In this document: positions 44,935 through 56,792 of the stretch, in pieces | Position numbering within the stretch: the stretch's first letter is position 1 | How the letters are laid out: every line of letters begins with the position of its first letter | DNA from: Isoetes taiwanensis | Taxonomy: Eukaryota > Streptophyta > Lycopodiopsida > Isoetales > Isoetaceae | DNA: 64,000 bases | NCBI GenBank assembly: GCA_021234155.1 | Contig: JAJEKV010000078.1 | Span: 4,809,225 to 4,873,224 of the forward strand | Direction: 5' to 3' | Made by a program: the position numbers and the translations under genes | Notes under the pieces: model-generated | What the model saw: the letters and a program-made list of their open reading frames with translations, nothing else | What the model was told of the DNA's origin: nothing | Database searches by the model: none

Positions 44935-45257
44935 CGCTTGTCGTTGCTAGATGGGTCTAGCATCCGGCTTGGTGGGAATCGAGAGTTGTCCCAATTCTTT
45001 CTTGATACCTCGGAGGTCTTTGTAGCTCAAGCAAAGATGTGCTTGAAACGTTTGAATAGCGCAATGGCTTGCTCCACGAATCTTTGGCGTGAGGTCGCGT
45101 GCCAATCGGATTGGTTGATTTGTTCCAATATCAATTATGTCTACCGCAGGAGTTTGAATGTGTGGAATGACTTGATCATCTGAGCGAGTGTGTGGCTGGC
45201 TCACGAGTACCGACGGGATGTTCATGTTGACCAATTTTGAAAAATAGTGGCGTGCCA

Positions 45258-45797
45258 CTAGGAGTTGGTGTGGTGTCTTCTTGAGCGGGGAGGAGGAGCC
45301 TGGGGTACCGTCTCCTCATGTGGAACCAATGTGACGTTGTTACAAGGTGTCAAATAGGGGTCAACCAGCGTTGCTATGCCTTTATCAATATCCATGTCTT
45401 CCCATGGTTGATTGTATTCGGTAAGAAAAGGAGTGGCAAACCCTTGGCTTGTAACCGATAGGTGTTGCAAACTTGTTTGAGTCACCGCCCGATTCAGCGT
45501 GATCTCTGAAATGATCGGCCCGTGGTCGGATCCATCGCGTGTAACGATGAGCTTGCCATCCGTGATAACAAGTTGATTCAGGCCCCATGAGTGAATGCTT
45601 TTAGCTTGTCTCAAAAAGGGTCGTCCTACTAACATTTCATAATCTCCCGGATCTTCTCCTCGCTCTCCAAACACCGAATTCCATGGTAAATTGTAGATCT
45701 CAATATTTGGTATTGGTTGTGTAACTCCTTGTGGTCGTGATATGGCCATTCGCAAGCTTGATGTCATAAGGGGCGTATGGAGCTCCCTTATGCCCAA
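45258..45797 (-). pseudogene. Protease-like region of the gypsy-type element
   Basis: 179-codon minus-strand frame. The segment PWNSVFGERGEDPGDYEMLVGRPFL resembles the second half of a retroviral-type aspartic protease ('...yD.ilG..wL'). The remainder (LNQLVITDGKLIVTRDGSDH and downstream) is linker. The active-site DTG is expected upstream near 45.85 kb; minus-strand sequence there (VDGGGAINLITDNLGRQ-like, in another frame) could hold a D-G-G form. Its position between gag and RT supports the call. Confidence 0.55.
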
Positions 45798-46091
45798 TTG
45801 TCGCCCGAGATTATCCGTAATAAGATTGATCGCGCCGCCACCATCGACCGAACATGGTGAACGACCTTTTGGCCCACGTGTGCATGCACCGTGGGTGTTG
45901 ATGTGGCTTTACCGCATTGACAGTGTAATATGGGTTTTGTAAAATGTGCTCGTAGTCTTTGGACATAGTTGTAGGATAGTCGTAAGGCTGGAGAGGAATT
46001 TTGATTTTAGCAAGTTCTTGTTGAAGTTCGGGGAGGGATTGCGGTAGTTGTGGTGGATCCGTGGGTTGTTGTTGCTCAGCAATAGATGTCG

Positions 46092-47479
46092 CTACATTGT
46101 TGAGGAGGTCGACTTCAGCAAGCAGCAATGTTGAGTGGTGGTGTTGCGGATGTCGCGTGGCATTCTCGTGGTCGTGGCTCCCATCGTGGTGGTAGCATTG
46201 ACGGACTTGAGTGCCTTACCTTCCGCACGTTCGATGAGTTGAAGCAGACTTTGGCGAAGTTTAGGTTGAACATGAGGAAGTAGTTGATCCGCATTGGGTG
46301 CAAAATGAACAGATTTGGTTGATGGCTCACCGGTACGTAATCGGCTGCAAAAACTTGGTGCACGGGTGCTTATGGCGTGGGGAATGAGGGAGAACCTCAA
46401 TCCAGTTGGAGGATTCAAGGCTGGTGTTGATTGCATGGTAAATTTCTTCTTGGAGTTGATCATCCAATTGTTTTTGAGTTGTTTCTTTGTTGGCGTGGTT
46501 GTTGTTGTGGTGGCCGTGGTGGCCGCTTTGATAATCGGGCGTGGGCCTTGCCTTCCCTTGGCTTCCCATACTTGAAAAGGTGTAAGACGACCGTCGTGGT
46601 TTGATTGGTGCCGGGAATTTGTATTTGAACTTGAGGAAGTTGAGGACAATCGCGACCGATGACCCCATTGGTCACAGTTGAAACATTGGGACTTGCTTGG
46701 ATCAAAAAAGTGGAACGAGGAGGTCCACGTTGTGGTTGCCGTTGTTCTTTGGGGTTGTTGTTGTTGTCGTAGGCCGCGGCTTTGCGTCTCCGTGGTTGAG
46801 TTTTGCGTGGGTACCTTCTCGCACTTGGTGAACAAGGCGATGTCGTCACGGATTTGGTCGTGGATTTGTACATTCTTCAAAGTGGTGTGGTTCTCGCATG
46901 TTGCGCCGCGTTTGCAATGGATCATGCTATCCACGAGTTACACTCATTCGCCGGATGTCCCGAAAGCTTGGCAAATAGTACACCAAATGTTATTTCTTGG
47001 GGAACTTCCGTGGAGGCGTCGAGGTGCGGGTGTGGGTGTAGCCGAGGGAAATGGGAGTATCGTGGCTTGATCACCGCGTGAGGAAACATGAACAGAGTGA
47101 TTGACTAATTCAATGGCTTCTTGTAATGTCTTGGGGCTAAATACTCAGTCATAAATCGGATGTGAGAGGGTAAGCCTTGAAGAAACCACACTAGAATTTG
47201 GCTTTGGGTTGGAAATTCCTTCAACTTGTTGACTAAGATCCGGCAATGGGTCGCAAAGTCTCGGTGCATTCTCCGGGTTCCCGCTTTTGAGTGTGTTGAG
47301 GTCGTTCGTTGTTGTTGATCATCCGCAAGGGTGCCGTAATGGGAAAGAAAAGAGGTCTTCATGTGTATCCAATCTTGTTTCCAAAGTGGCTTTTGTTTGC
47401 CATCAGCCATTAGGTAGGGTGCTCCACAGCAGTGGTCGTCGAAAAGATGTGGAATTTTAGTTTTGGATCGAGTGACCAT
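46092..47479 (-). pseudogene. Gag of the gypsy-type element
   Basis: Two main minus-strand frames. 47479-47105 has WKQDWIHMKTSFLSHYGTLA, MHRDFATHCRILVNKLKEFP and SQILVWFLQGLPSHIRFMTE, a capsid-like 'F...L......W...k......' and 'f..GL......' pattern. 46934-46092 has SKSQCFNCDQWGHRSR, the first half of a CCHC zinc knuckle whose last Cys lies in the neighbouring frame (GRDCPQL). Gln/Thr-rich linkers follow. Frame breaks make it non-functional. Confidence 0.65.
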
Positions 47480-48225
47480 TGAGATCCTGCAAGTGACTCA
47501 AATTCATCCATGTGAGCCCCGAAAGCACTCGGGTCTATGTGTTTACCTTTATCATTTCCAAAGAGTGGATATTGGAGTTTTAAAGCATGTGTAGGAGTCT
47601 ACAGCATGAATGGGTGTTTGCATTTGTGGAAAAGAAAAGACAAGAGGTGTTGGTTTGCTGATAGGTACCTAAACCGGCATAGGTTGTGTGAGATTAGTAA
47701 AAGAGGTAATGAAGCAGGTTGTAGTGGGAACAAAGGTTGTGATGGCATGAAGCGGCGTGTGGGAAAGCAGTTAAAGGGGAACAGACGGTAGGGGAATTGA
47801 CAAAGGTGGGAAGCGGTGGTACGAAGTTCCTAAAGAAAGATTACCAATAGAGAAAACATTTTGCGATGTTCCAGAGAATTAAGTGCGGTGGTCTCGTCGA
47901 TCTTGAGTTGGGGATTCCGGTGGAGTAAATTCAAAGGGTCGTGTTGCAGCCCGCATGATGTGGCGAACGAAGGAACGGGAACAATGGCGACCTTCCCGCG
48001 GGGAGGTCGGTCCGAAAGTTGTCGTGGTGTAGGTGGAAGCAGTGCGCCTCGCATACCGGAGAAGAGACAATCGAACCGAGTGTATGTGGACATATTCGCG
48101 GGAGGCGTCGCGCAGTTCATGGCGGCGGCGCCTTGACTCCATCCGGGTGTTGAATATCGCCGGGAGTAAAGAAGGGATTGAACATGGTATCAATACGCCT
48201 TTGAGTGAGGCGAACAATGGCCCGG

Positions 48226-48835
48226 TGTTTGGGGTCCGCACGCGGATCGCCGAGGGACGGATCTCTCGCGGAGATCCTTGAAGTCCGGCAGGGTAAATCC
48301 CGAGACACTCTTGTCACGCGGGATTTTTTGCTAACGAGAGGAAAGAACAAGAAAAACTCGATAAAACAAAGAATTGCAATACACAATGAAACACACAAGA
48401 CACTTGTGGAGAACACGGCAATCCATTGATCAAAACAAGTGTACAATGAAGGCTCAAAAGAGAGCGACAACAAAGCGACAAAGCATGTCCGCCTCAGAGT
48501 GACACAAAAGAACACTCGAACCCTTCCGAAGGAGCAAAAATGCTACAATATATAGGAACACGGAGTGGCCTACGGGCCTGAATCTGATCCTCATCATGAC
48601 AACGCGTGCTCCACTACTTGGGCACTCGAACAGGAATCTGAGCTGTCCGCGGCCGTGCTAACAGACAAGTAGTGGCCCGCCGTGGGTCCTACCTTTGGGT
48701 CTTCTGCTTCTTGGAGGAGCTTTGACCCGCCGTGGCGCCTTGTGGATCCCTCTTCTTGGACACCGGGTGGGGGCCTCGCCCTCATCAAACACAAGTATAG
48801 ACTGTGTAATGCACGCCGTGCAATGAGGGCTAACA
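48226..48835 (-). repeat. LTR (5' LTR of the gypsy-type element)
   Basis: About 610 bp, TGTTTGGGGTCCGCACGC ... GAGGGCTAACA, followed by the TSD ATATG. Confidence 0.93.
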
Positions 48836-48840
48836 ATATG

Positions 48841-50070
48841 AAGTACAATCTTATGTTTTTTTTAAGGTGTTCATAAGTTATATCAACTTCAAAATCTAAT
48901 CGAGAATTTCTTATACAGAATTTAGGACAAAATTATATGTTAAAATGCTCCAAAATCACCACCTGTAAGTATCATGAGGGTAATGAATGATGCATTCTTC
49001 TTATATCTACATAGAAAATTACTCTATCAACTTGTATATAGTGTAATTAGGGTTTAACCATGCAATTAACTAGATTTAAAGATGATGTACAACCATAGGA
49101 TTAACACATTAGAGGTTAAAAATTTGAGTTAATTCCAAAATTATAGGCTGAAAACTCATCATTTACTAGCTAGTGATGTTTATTGATGAATGAAAGTGAA
49201 TATCGCGAAGTTTAAGTATAAGAATAAAAAATTAAACCACATCACCTTTGATACGTCTTTCTCAGCTTTGTAGAGAACACACTACATTTCTCCAAGTAAG
49301 CCTTTCAAATGGTTCCAAATATGACAAGGGACATATATATAGTTCCCCTATGTAGGTTGTGTGGCTTTCTTGCAAAAAAATACGGAGAAACATGGTTATT
49401 TTTTACTAGTATAAAACTGGTATATCCATTGCTGCTATAAAGCATTAGAGTTTTAGTAGGATAATGTGACAAGTAGGTCATATGTACACTATATTTTTCA
49501 TGAATGCGGGCCTTCTTTTGCAATATAACTCTCTATTTTCATATTGAAATAACATACCATTTGAAATATACGAATATAATTAAGCATGAATCATTTATGG
49601 TCCATAATTAGACCAATTGTATAGAGCATATATCTCTCACTAGCCCTATCCATTTTTTCCCCATAATGATACTATGGTTTCTTACCTTTAATAAGATAAT
49701 TTTTGAAAGGTGTAAGTGGAAGTCCATGTAGATTCAATTGGCGAATAAATACCCCATAAATTCACAGTTGTTTGTGCTTAAACATTGCCCTCAAATTATG
49801 CAAGCTTGTCTATCCAATTAATTTTACCCATAGGAAACTGTACGCATAAACTATATTCTAAAGTTGAGATCAAAATTGATTAAGATGTTGCCTCTATTAA
49901 TTTTTAAACTTCCAGTCCTGTGGACCAATAATGGTCTGCAAGTGGAGCTGCACATAGCAGTCTAACTTGACTTTTTATAGTCATAAACTTCCATATTTTT
50001 CTTTGATTTTTTTTGCATTAAATTAATGACATGGGACATTTTGAGAATGTGTTTTTTCAAAGTCACATTT
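48841..50070. other. No gene recognised
   Basis: 1.2 kb of AT-rich sequence with no long open frame, repeat unit or RNA gene that I can support. Confidence 0.5.
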
Positions 50071-51420
50071 TGTGACGGCCCCAGCTCCTATACGATGCCC
50101 CGATCGTATACAAACTGGAGATCATCCCTCAAACCAGCATCTGCTCGCTGACATGAGGCCGTCCACCTAACATCGGGCTCTTGCTGGTGGCCAAGAACCC
50201 GACGCGGAAGAATGGACGTGTCATTCATCCCGTCTCCCTCGGGATCGATCTAGCTGCGGAAGCGTAAACACACATGAGCACATGACATCAATCAACAATA
50301 ACATACCCACCTCGAATCACAGTATCACAGTAGCTGCAACAACACATCAGTACATCAACATAACATGGGGAAATCCTACCCAGGCTCAGACTCTTGGGGA
50401 AAGACTGACGGCTTGGGTCTCCGGATAACAATGCGAGGCATGAAATTCATGGCAAATGGATTTTGGTGGCATAGAAACATGGTCGTTGGGTAGTCCACTC
50501 CATCCGCCCCTCACGTGCATACTTTGCAGATAGGCTGAAAAGTATTGGAGCCCGGCCGTAGCCCGGGTTCATAGCCAAAGGGGCTACTTACGGGGTTCGT
50601 TCCCGGCTCGATGAGGCGGGAGGAGATCACTCTCCTCCGAAGGTTCATGCCAACCCAAAGGCTGAGCTAGAGAGCCACCTTCGTATACGACTTGAACCCC
50701 TAGAAGATGACGCATCACCCAAGAGGTGTCGAGCCCATAGCCCATACCCCGCACGCACGCATTGCGGTATTAGGCCTAGCCCACAATGTTCCCGGCCGTC
50801 GCTACGCACCGGAGGGATCAAGCGTGATCGAGACAAGCCCTTCCTTGTCATCCGGTCAGTTCCGCCACCCCGGCCCGAGGCGGGCTCCTATGCACAGTCG
50901 CATTAATTGGGAATTAATGGGCTAAAACTATGATCATACTACTACTTGGGTTGGGGTCTCTACCCCTTCCCAATACACAAGAGTGGCGCATAGAATGTTA
51001 AACATCATCACAACAGAACTGAAAATAATAGAATACATCTATTCTAATCTACCTAATCATACATGGTTAGGTTCCTTTTGTTAGTGCCTATTATTCTTAG
51101 GCTATAGGGTAGCCTATAGCTAAGAATAAATAAGAATCCTATCGAATGAGAGCTGAAACTTTCGGATCTAACTATCGGATCAACCACTAACCCGCTTCTT
51201 GGCTGGCTTCCCACTCCCCCTCGAAAGCGTCCATCTTTCTTTGGATCTCGATTTTCTGCTGGTCTTGGATCGAGCTGCAACCTAGAAATTCGGTTCTCGG
51301 CCATTGTTTAGGCGAAGGTCGCCCAATGCTGCTCAATCCGACTTATAGGGGTGAAAGCATAGGTGGGGACATTTCCCTTATCAGCGACACATAGTGCTTT
51401 AGCCATTTGGGCCCGTCAAG
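50071..51420. mobile_element. GC-rich block, possible LTR or LTR-element fragment
   Basis: Base composition rises sharply at TGTGACGGCCCCAGCTCC, a start similar to many plant gypsy LTRs, and stays GC-rich to about 50.93 kb. It has no long coding frame. The right boundary and any target duplication cannot be defined, so this could be a solo LTR, a partial LTR or other repeat. Confidence 0.35.
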
Positions 51421-52615
51421 AACACTAAGTGACGGTTTGGTTTGACGGTTAGGTCTTCGACGGCCTCAGAATTAGAAGTTTGTTGTGCCATGTCATCAAT
51501 CCGGAAGTAGGAGGATCTGTTTCTCCCGCTCCCGCTAGTTTTTGGATTGCAGCAGCCAGGAATAGAATTTTGAAAATAGAATTGTGGTTCGGATTTTTGT
51601 GTTTTCTCGCTCTCTGCTTCATGCAATTGTTTGGTATGTCATGGATTTGCTTGCTCAATATGCTGCTGAATTTGCAGCACGATTTGGAAATGAAGATTCA
51701 GAGGACATTGCAAGATCTTGGGAATTGACATTGCTGAATCTCTTGCAAGATTTGAAGTGCAGAAGGAAGATACCAATGAAAATGAAAAGAAGGAAGACAG
51801 GAATGAAAATGAGAACACCCTGGAACCAAATTTGCCTGAGATATTGTCTTCTCCAGTTCCTCTTAACAAGAATTCTGAAAATATAGAACCATGTTTGGAA
51901 AAATGTGGTAATCTTTGCAATTGTGTATTCCCTAATACTGCATGTCGTAGAATCTTGGCTGCTAGAAGGAGAATACAGAGAGCCAAGAAGAGGAAGAGGC
52001 AATCAGAAATTATGATGGTAGGAGAAGACGATGGCAAAGACAAGGAAAAACCTTCTACTAGAAAAAAACAAAAAGATGCTAAGCTAATTGTGGATTTTGT
52101 AAATAAGATATGCCAAAATTATGATTCAAATGATAGGGAGGAGGTCATATCCGTGAGTGGTGAACGACTTCAATTTGGTTTTATTGGCAATTAGAATTTA
52201 AACGTGTACAAACATGTAGTTGAGAATGTGAAGAATGCTCTTGATAACAAGAAACGAGGCAGGACACAAGACATTAACCATGCAAGAGCATCTACCTTGA
52301 TGATGGCTGTAAATGAGCAGAGCAATAGGGCAGCAGTTGAAAAAGTATTGAATTTGAGGAGAAAGGTCTGTCTATCTTTGCTCTAGATAAGAAGAAGATT
52401 GTCGACTTTGGAGGACCATGGTCCATGTTCAAGAATAAGGCCAGATCTAACAGGTTAAGTGATGAAGACCATGAAAAGGTATACAATTTTTGGGTGTCTG
52501 AAACAAGAGTGTCTCCAAACAAAGGCAAGTCATTAAATTGAGACGACAAAATAATGGTGCTAAACTGTCAAAGCCTTATAATATGCAACCAATCCACTAT
52601 CTGGAAGAGACTCAG

Positions 52616-52680
52616 GTATGCTACTGCTTGTTGTTTATTACAGTACAAAAGTTTAATAGTAATTGCTTATTGTATTGCAG
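52616..52680 (+). other. Short intron in the transposase-like gene
   Basis: CTCAG/GTATGC ... TATTGCAG/GTCATG, 65 bp. Splicing joins YLEETQ to VMFFRRFKREHPS in frame, a junction that matches the protein logic. Confidence 0.7.
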
Positions 52681-54813
52681 GTCATGTTCTTTAGGAGATT
52701 TAAGCGTGAACATCCGAGTATGAAGATAGGGCTGAGGCTTTTCGAAAGTTTGAAACCTAAATTTGTGAGAAGACTTAAAGAGAGGGAAACATGTTGTTGT
52801 ATATATCACATGAAAATGGAATTCGTTAGGCAGGTAGTGAATAAAATAAGACGAGATTCTAACATTCATGGTGCAAGTTGTAAATGCAAATGTGTTGTTT
52901 GTGGACCAGGTCCAATTTGTGAAGGCAGCAATAAGACATTCAGCAGTGTCAGTGATATGTGGAAAACTATGGTTTGCCCGAAGAATGAAGATGCCGATTG
53001 GTACAAGCCAACATGTTTGGCAATGGAATGCAACTGCTGTGGACTAAAATCTTTCAATAAATGCCCCAAAGAAAAGAAAGGGATGACAGTTGAATGGAAG
53101 AACTTCGAGAAGGTGAGCAATTGTAATTTGTTTTTCGGTCTTCTAGGTGTATTGTTTAGGGGCAGATTTGGTACAGCTAGGTTGTCAACCTGTTTTTACA
53201 AGTTTACATGTTAGGGCAGATCTTGTCCAGCTAGCATGGCTTTGTTTTTTACAAGTTTACATGTTAGGGAGAATTTGTCCAGCTAGCATGGCTGCTAGAT
53301 TGTATTAGGAGGTTAAAAACTCTATACTTATCTATCTTATGATTGTTTATGTGAATGGGCAGACCCAAGACAGCAATGTCATTAGAAAGCAATGTTAATA
53401 GAGAACAATGTTATTGTCGGTGTTGTGGCTGCCCAAGTAATAGATGTGAAAAATGCTCCTCCTATTCTTTGCTTACAAGCTAGTTGATCTTCACTATAGT
53501 TGATCTTCACTAGATGTGTGAGATGTGAAAAATGCTCCTCCTATTCTTTGATTGATTCTCTATTTCTTTTCGGATCAAAGAAACCTTCATCAAGGATCTT
53601 TGGTGGTAAACCAATTGTCAAAACCAAGGGCGTTATGAGGCTGGTTTATAAAGCCACATCATTGCACCCAGTTCATGGTACATGCGGATAAGGTGATCAA
53701 GCAATTCATTCCTCACAATTACAATCGCAAGGTGGCAAGCGAAACAGTTCAAATTGTGTTTGCAAACATTTCCTGAAGGTACCATTGTTTCTGTCATAGA
53801 CTTCGCAGAAAATTACACATTTAAAATTCAGCAGGAGGTTCAGTCCATGCATTGGCACAATGATCAATGTTCCATACTTGTTCACATCACCTACAGGCAT
53901 GCAAATAAAGAAGAGACTCCGAATATTTGTGTCAGTGACCGTAAGTTGGTTAAAGAAACACACTTCTATATTTCTGATGACCGAGAACACGACACCTCAT
54001 TTGTGCAGCATTGCCTTGTTATCTTCAATTCTTGAGAAGTAAAGGTGTAAACATCTACAAGCATGTATTCAGTCGGGACGGTTTGCGCGCGTAGATTCAA
54101 ATCTTCCAGGCGTTTCTATTACTTGGGCAGGTCCTTTCAATCCACTGGAATGAAGATAGAATGGAATTTTTTTGCATCGTGCCATGGCAAGGGGGAACAT
54201 GGTCTTAGGGGCTGTCATAAAGAGAATCTTGACCAGCGAGATGTTGAAGAGAGAAATGCGCCTTTTAAGGAATCTTGAGGATGCGGTGCAATTCTTAAAT
54301 TGGTACTTCAAAGTGAAGGGGCGGCAAAAGACAATATTATCTTAAGGTATGAATTTTTTCTTGTGAACTTTACATGCGAGTGTACCAACTTTTGGGTTTT
54401 GCTAATGTGCTGATCTTTATATGTAGGTATTTTTGACTTGTGAAGGTGGGAGAAGTGTGTAGAACAATAAGATTTGGATGTGGAAACTCTTGAAGGGAGC
54501 GAAGAAAATACATACTATAAGACCATTCTGCCAAAACAGGCCCACAATAGCTGCTCACAAATTCTTGTCTTGCTTTTGTGCTAGTTGTTGGAAGGGGCTG
54601 TGGAATAGATGTAAGCATGCAAAAAGATTGGGACGCTACACATATTCAGAGTTGAAGCCGGATACTCTATCAACCATGTGCAATATGAAGGGATAACCGA
54701 TGGAAGGCGGAGCTTGTAGAGGTTGGTGACAATTTTGCAATCAATGCAGAAGCCAACAATGAAGAAAATCTTGCGACTTTTGGATCATCAAATGTTCTAA
54801 ACCAAAGCACGTT

Positions 54814-55251
54814 GTGCAAAAGCGTTCAAAAGATTTTTGGGGCTCTAAGTTCAGTAGGCAGGAAGTCATTTTGATAGGTAAGTACTACAAGTGCATCGGC
54901 GAAGGTAAGTATGAGCTTCTAGACCATATGCCAGATGTCAATTGCTATTCACATCTTGTTGTATGTGCAAAGATTGAATTGATTGCTGATGCAAATGATT
55001 GCAATTTGTACCATTTACCTTTGGAAGCACACGAACACATCATTGATTCGCTGCCACAAACAGACTCTGAAACATTGGCAAGTGGCATCGAACAAATGAG
55101 GAAGAAGACCATCCAAAAAAAGAACATTTTAATGGCTGTTAGGAAGAAGGTTGTTGCGAGGAGAAGGAAGCCCAATGGCAAGAAAAGGCGTATGGTTCAA
55201 AAGAAAGGGATTGCAGGTGATAAAAGAAAGAGGGCGAGAAATCAGAAATGA
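54814..55251 (+). CDS. C-terminal basic region of the transposase-like protein
   Basis: 145 open codons. Residues about 30-85 (YYKCIGEGKYELLDHMPDVN, CAKIELIADANDCNLYHLPL) are ordinary globular sequence. From residue 85 the chain is strongly basic (RKKVVARRRKPNGKKRRMVQ), resembling a nuclear-localisation and DNA-binding tail. The upstream edge is unclear (intron or frameshift near 54800). It ends at TGA, 55249-55251. Confidence 0.5.
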   Translation: MQKRSKDFWGSKFSRQEVILIGKYYKCIGEGKYELLDHMPDVNCYSHLVVCAKIELIADANDCNLYHLPLEAHEHIIDSLPQTDSETLASGIEQMRKKTIQKKNILMAVRKKVVARRRKPNGKKRRMVQKKGIAGDKRKRARNQK

Positions 55252-55507
55252 GCCTATTACCAATTATGTTTCACAGGGATTGCCTGCACTTGCAGAGGCA
55301 AGTAAATGAGTGTACACAGGGATATGAGATTAATATGAGATATGTTTTCTTCTGATACTCTATTCAATGTGTATATTGCATGTGTTTTCTTCTGGCAAGT
55401 CTCCAGTAATTTGGTATGGGCATCCATATTGTCATTTTAGATGTTTTCAAGGAACCATGCATTTTTGTTCGTTGCATTTTTGTCGATGGCTCTGTTAGAC
55501 ATTCTTG

Positions 55508-55572
55508 TAAAGTTACAGGTCTGTAAAGCTACAGGTCTGGTAAATACAGGTCTGGTAAAGCTACAGGTCTGG
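55508..55572 (+). repeat. Short tandem repeat, TACAGGTCTG
   Basis: Four imperfect units of TAAAGCTACAGGTCTGG, two of them shortened, just after the transposase-like gene. Confidence 0.85.
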
Positions 55573-55742
55573 TCCATTCTGTATTTTGTTATGAGATATA
55601 TGGTAAATGCAGAGTTTTGGAGAGATTTTGTGTGTTATATCAATCCAACCCTATGGCCAGGGTGTGGATTTGATGGGCGCTCACAGTTCGTTTGATAATA
55701 TTATTTGTCATGATTTGAATGGGCAGAATGGGCAGGGCAGGG

Positions 55743-56280
55743 ATGGCATTCTCTTCCTTTCAGAAATTGCAGCAGCAAGGACTTAGTCTTGACAAATTGT
55801 CCATTGGAGGCGTGCTTGTTGCTTGTGCTGGAGAAAGGAACATAACTCAAGGTAGGAGAATTTATCTTTACGCTTTTATATGGGACTATTACTTGTAAAT
55901 ACAGCCCTCATCAATAAATGTAGTTGCTGGCAAAACGATAATGCTGTATTCGATGTGTTGCCTAAATTGTGCCTTGGTTGAAATTCTTTCAACATATCGC
56001 TCCAGCTAAATTTACTTACTATGCAGTGTTAGATGCTGTGCTCATGCAATGGACCTGGGTGCTGTGGAAGCAAACACACGATACAGTGTTGAAGTATAAA
56101 AGATGCAAGGGTGGTGTTCATAATCCCTGAGGCCAATGTTATATCATATGCTTATAACGTGTGCTAAAGAAGCCCTTCAACTATACAAGGAAAGACAAAA
56201 CCAAAAAAAAGTTAGCTATGTGTGCAGTCCTTGCTGCATATGTTTCATTTAAGAGCCTTAGAACAATAGAGATTTAATTT
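55743..56280 (+). pseudogene. Pentatricopeptide-repeat (PPR) gene fragment
   Basis: Plus strand, several frames. 55743-55898: FQKLQQQGLSLDKLSIGGVL, then VACAGERNITQGRRI, the end of one PPR motif and start of the next ('LF..m...G..pd..tf..vL.aCa....l..G..ih'). 56058-56150: GAVEANTR, then DARVVFIIPEANVISYAYNV ('kCG.ve.Ar.vFd.mpe.nvisyn.mi'). 56160-56280: AKEALQLYKERQNQKK-like and LAMCAVLAAYVSFKSLRTIE. PPR proteins bind organellar RNA for editing and processing and are greatly expanded in plants. Stops and shifts make this a dead fragment; it may be a retrocopy or captured by the surrounding element. Confidence 0.75.
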
Positions 56281-56693
56281 ACGTTTAGGCCATGGAAGGG
56301 GCTGCTTTATTTTAGCGCAAATCACCAAGCTTTGATGTATGATTCAGTCTAGTCTTGCAAGATTGTAAGCAATAAGTATTTGTCCATTGGTTTCTTATGC
56401 ATCATTGAGTAGTGCCTATTTACTTGCAGGTTGATTCATTCAAAGCAGAGTGCTTGTTAACTGTGGAGCACTTAATCATACTTTGTGTTTTGTTCTGCAC
56501 AAAATGCAGAGTATTTGTTAGGCAGCTGACTCTTTCCTATCCCAGTATATGTGATGCCTTTTCATAGAATGGGAAAGATAAAGATTTAAATACAATCAGT
56601 TGAGCATGTTTGCAGAGATATCTCCAATGAAATTTTCAAGACACGCAATAACAATCAAGTCTTTGGGTGTCTGCTGCAGCTGATCAACCTTTT

Positions 56694-56792
56694 ACAATTT
56701 GACAACAAATGCAAATCAATTTGACAGCAAATGCAAAGTAACAATTTGACAGCAAATGCAAAGTAACAATTTGACAGCAAATGCAAATCAAC
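56694..56792 (+). repeat. Tandem repeat, CAATTTGACAGCAAATGCAAA
   Basis: Four units of 22-27 bp built on ATTTGACAGCAAATGCAAAGT, lying between the two converging genes. Confidence 0.88.

Larger units (their letters stand above)
40799..48835 (-). mobile_element. LTR retrotransposon (gypsy-type RT) lacking visible RNase H and integrase
   Basis: LTRs 40799-41403 and 48226-48835 (TGTTTGGGG ... GGCTAACA). The 5-bp TSD is ATATG at 40794-40798 and 48836-48840. The minus-strand order from the right LTR is gag (47.5-46.1 kb), protease-like region (45.8-45.3 kb) and RT (44.93-44.25 kb). From 44.25 kb to the left LTR (2.8 kb) I find no RNase H, zinc-binding HHCC or DDE integrase signature. Instead there are Gln/Pro-rich and coiled-coil-like pieces. 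A purine tract (minus GGTAGGGGAG) borders the left LTR. The primer site next to the right LTR is not recognisable. Probably non-autonomous or chimeric, and degenerate. Confidence 0.88.
51641..55251 (+). pseudogene. Transposase-like gene, DFAENY family, damaged
   Basis: Plus-strand gene in pieces. N-terminus from ATG 51641 (MDLLAQYAAEFAARFGNEDS), a 1-base frameshift near 51718, then a Cys cluster (CLEKCGNLCNCVFPNTACRR) with basic stretches. 52204-52550: YKHVVENVKNALDNKKRGR and VDFGGPWSMFKNKARSNRLS in two frames. Intron 52616-52680 (GT...TATTGCAG), then FFRRFKREHPSMKIGLRLFE, ETCCCIYHMKMEF, CKCKCVVCGPGPICEG and CNCCGLKSFNKCP (Cys-rich). 53.7-54.3 kb: GTIVSVIDFAENYTFKIQQE, KETHFYISDDREHD, SRDGLRA/GCAAQFKS in adjoining frames, IEWNFFASCHGKGEHG. 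54.48-54.70: LSCFCASCWKG. 54.8-55.25: a Lys/Arg-rich C-terminus. The spaced D (DFAENY), D (DGCAAQFK) and the FFA-HGKG block suggest a DDE-like nuclease. From memory, the family is widespread in animals and early plants. Several frameshifts make this copy inactive, unless some are sequencing errors. Confidence 0.7.

Noticed and set aside
50071-51380. Solo LTR with TSD
   Set aside because: A TGTGACGG start is visible but no matching CA end or repeated CATTT flank was found, so only a fragment is claimed.
51053-51626. Minus-strand frames beginning MAENRISRLQLDP and MHEAESEKTQKSEP
   Set aside because: Lie in the LTR-like block and opposite the transposase-like gene; no family pattern.
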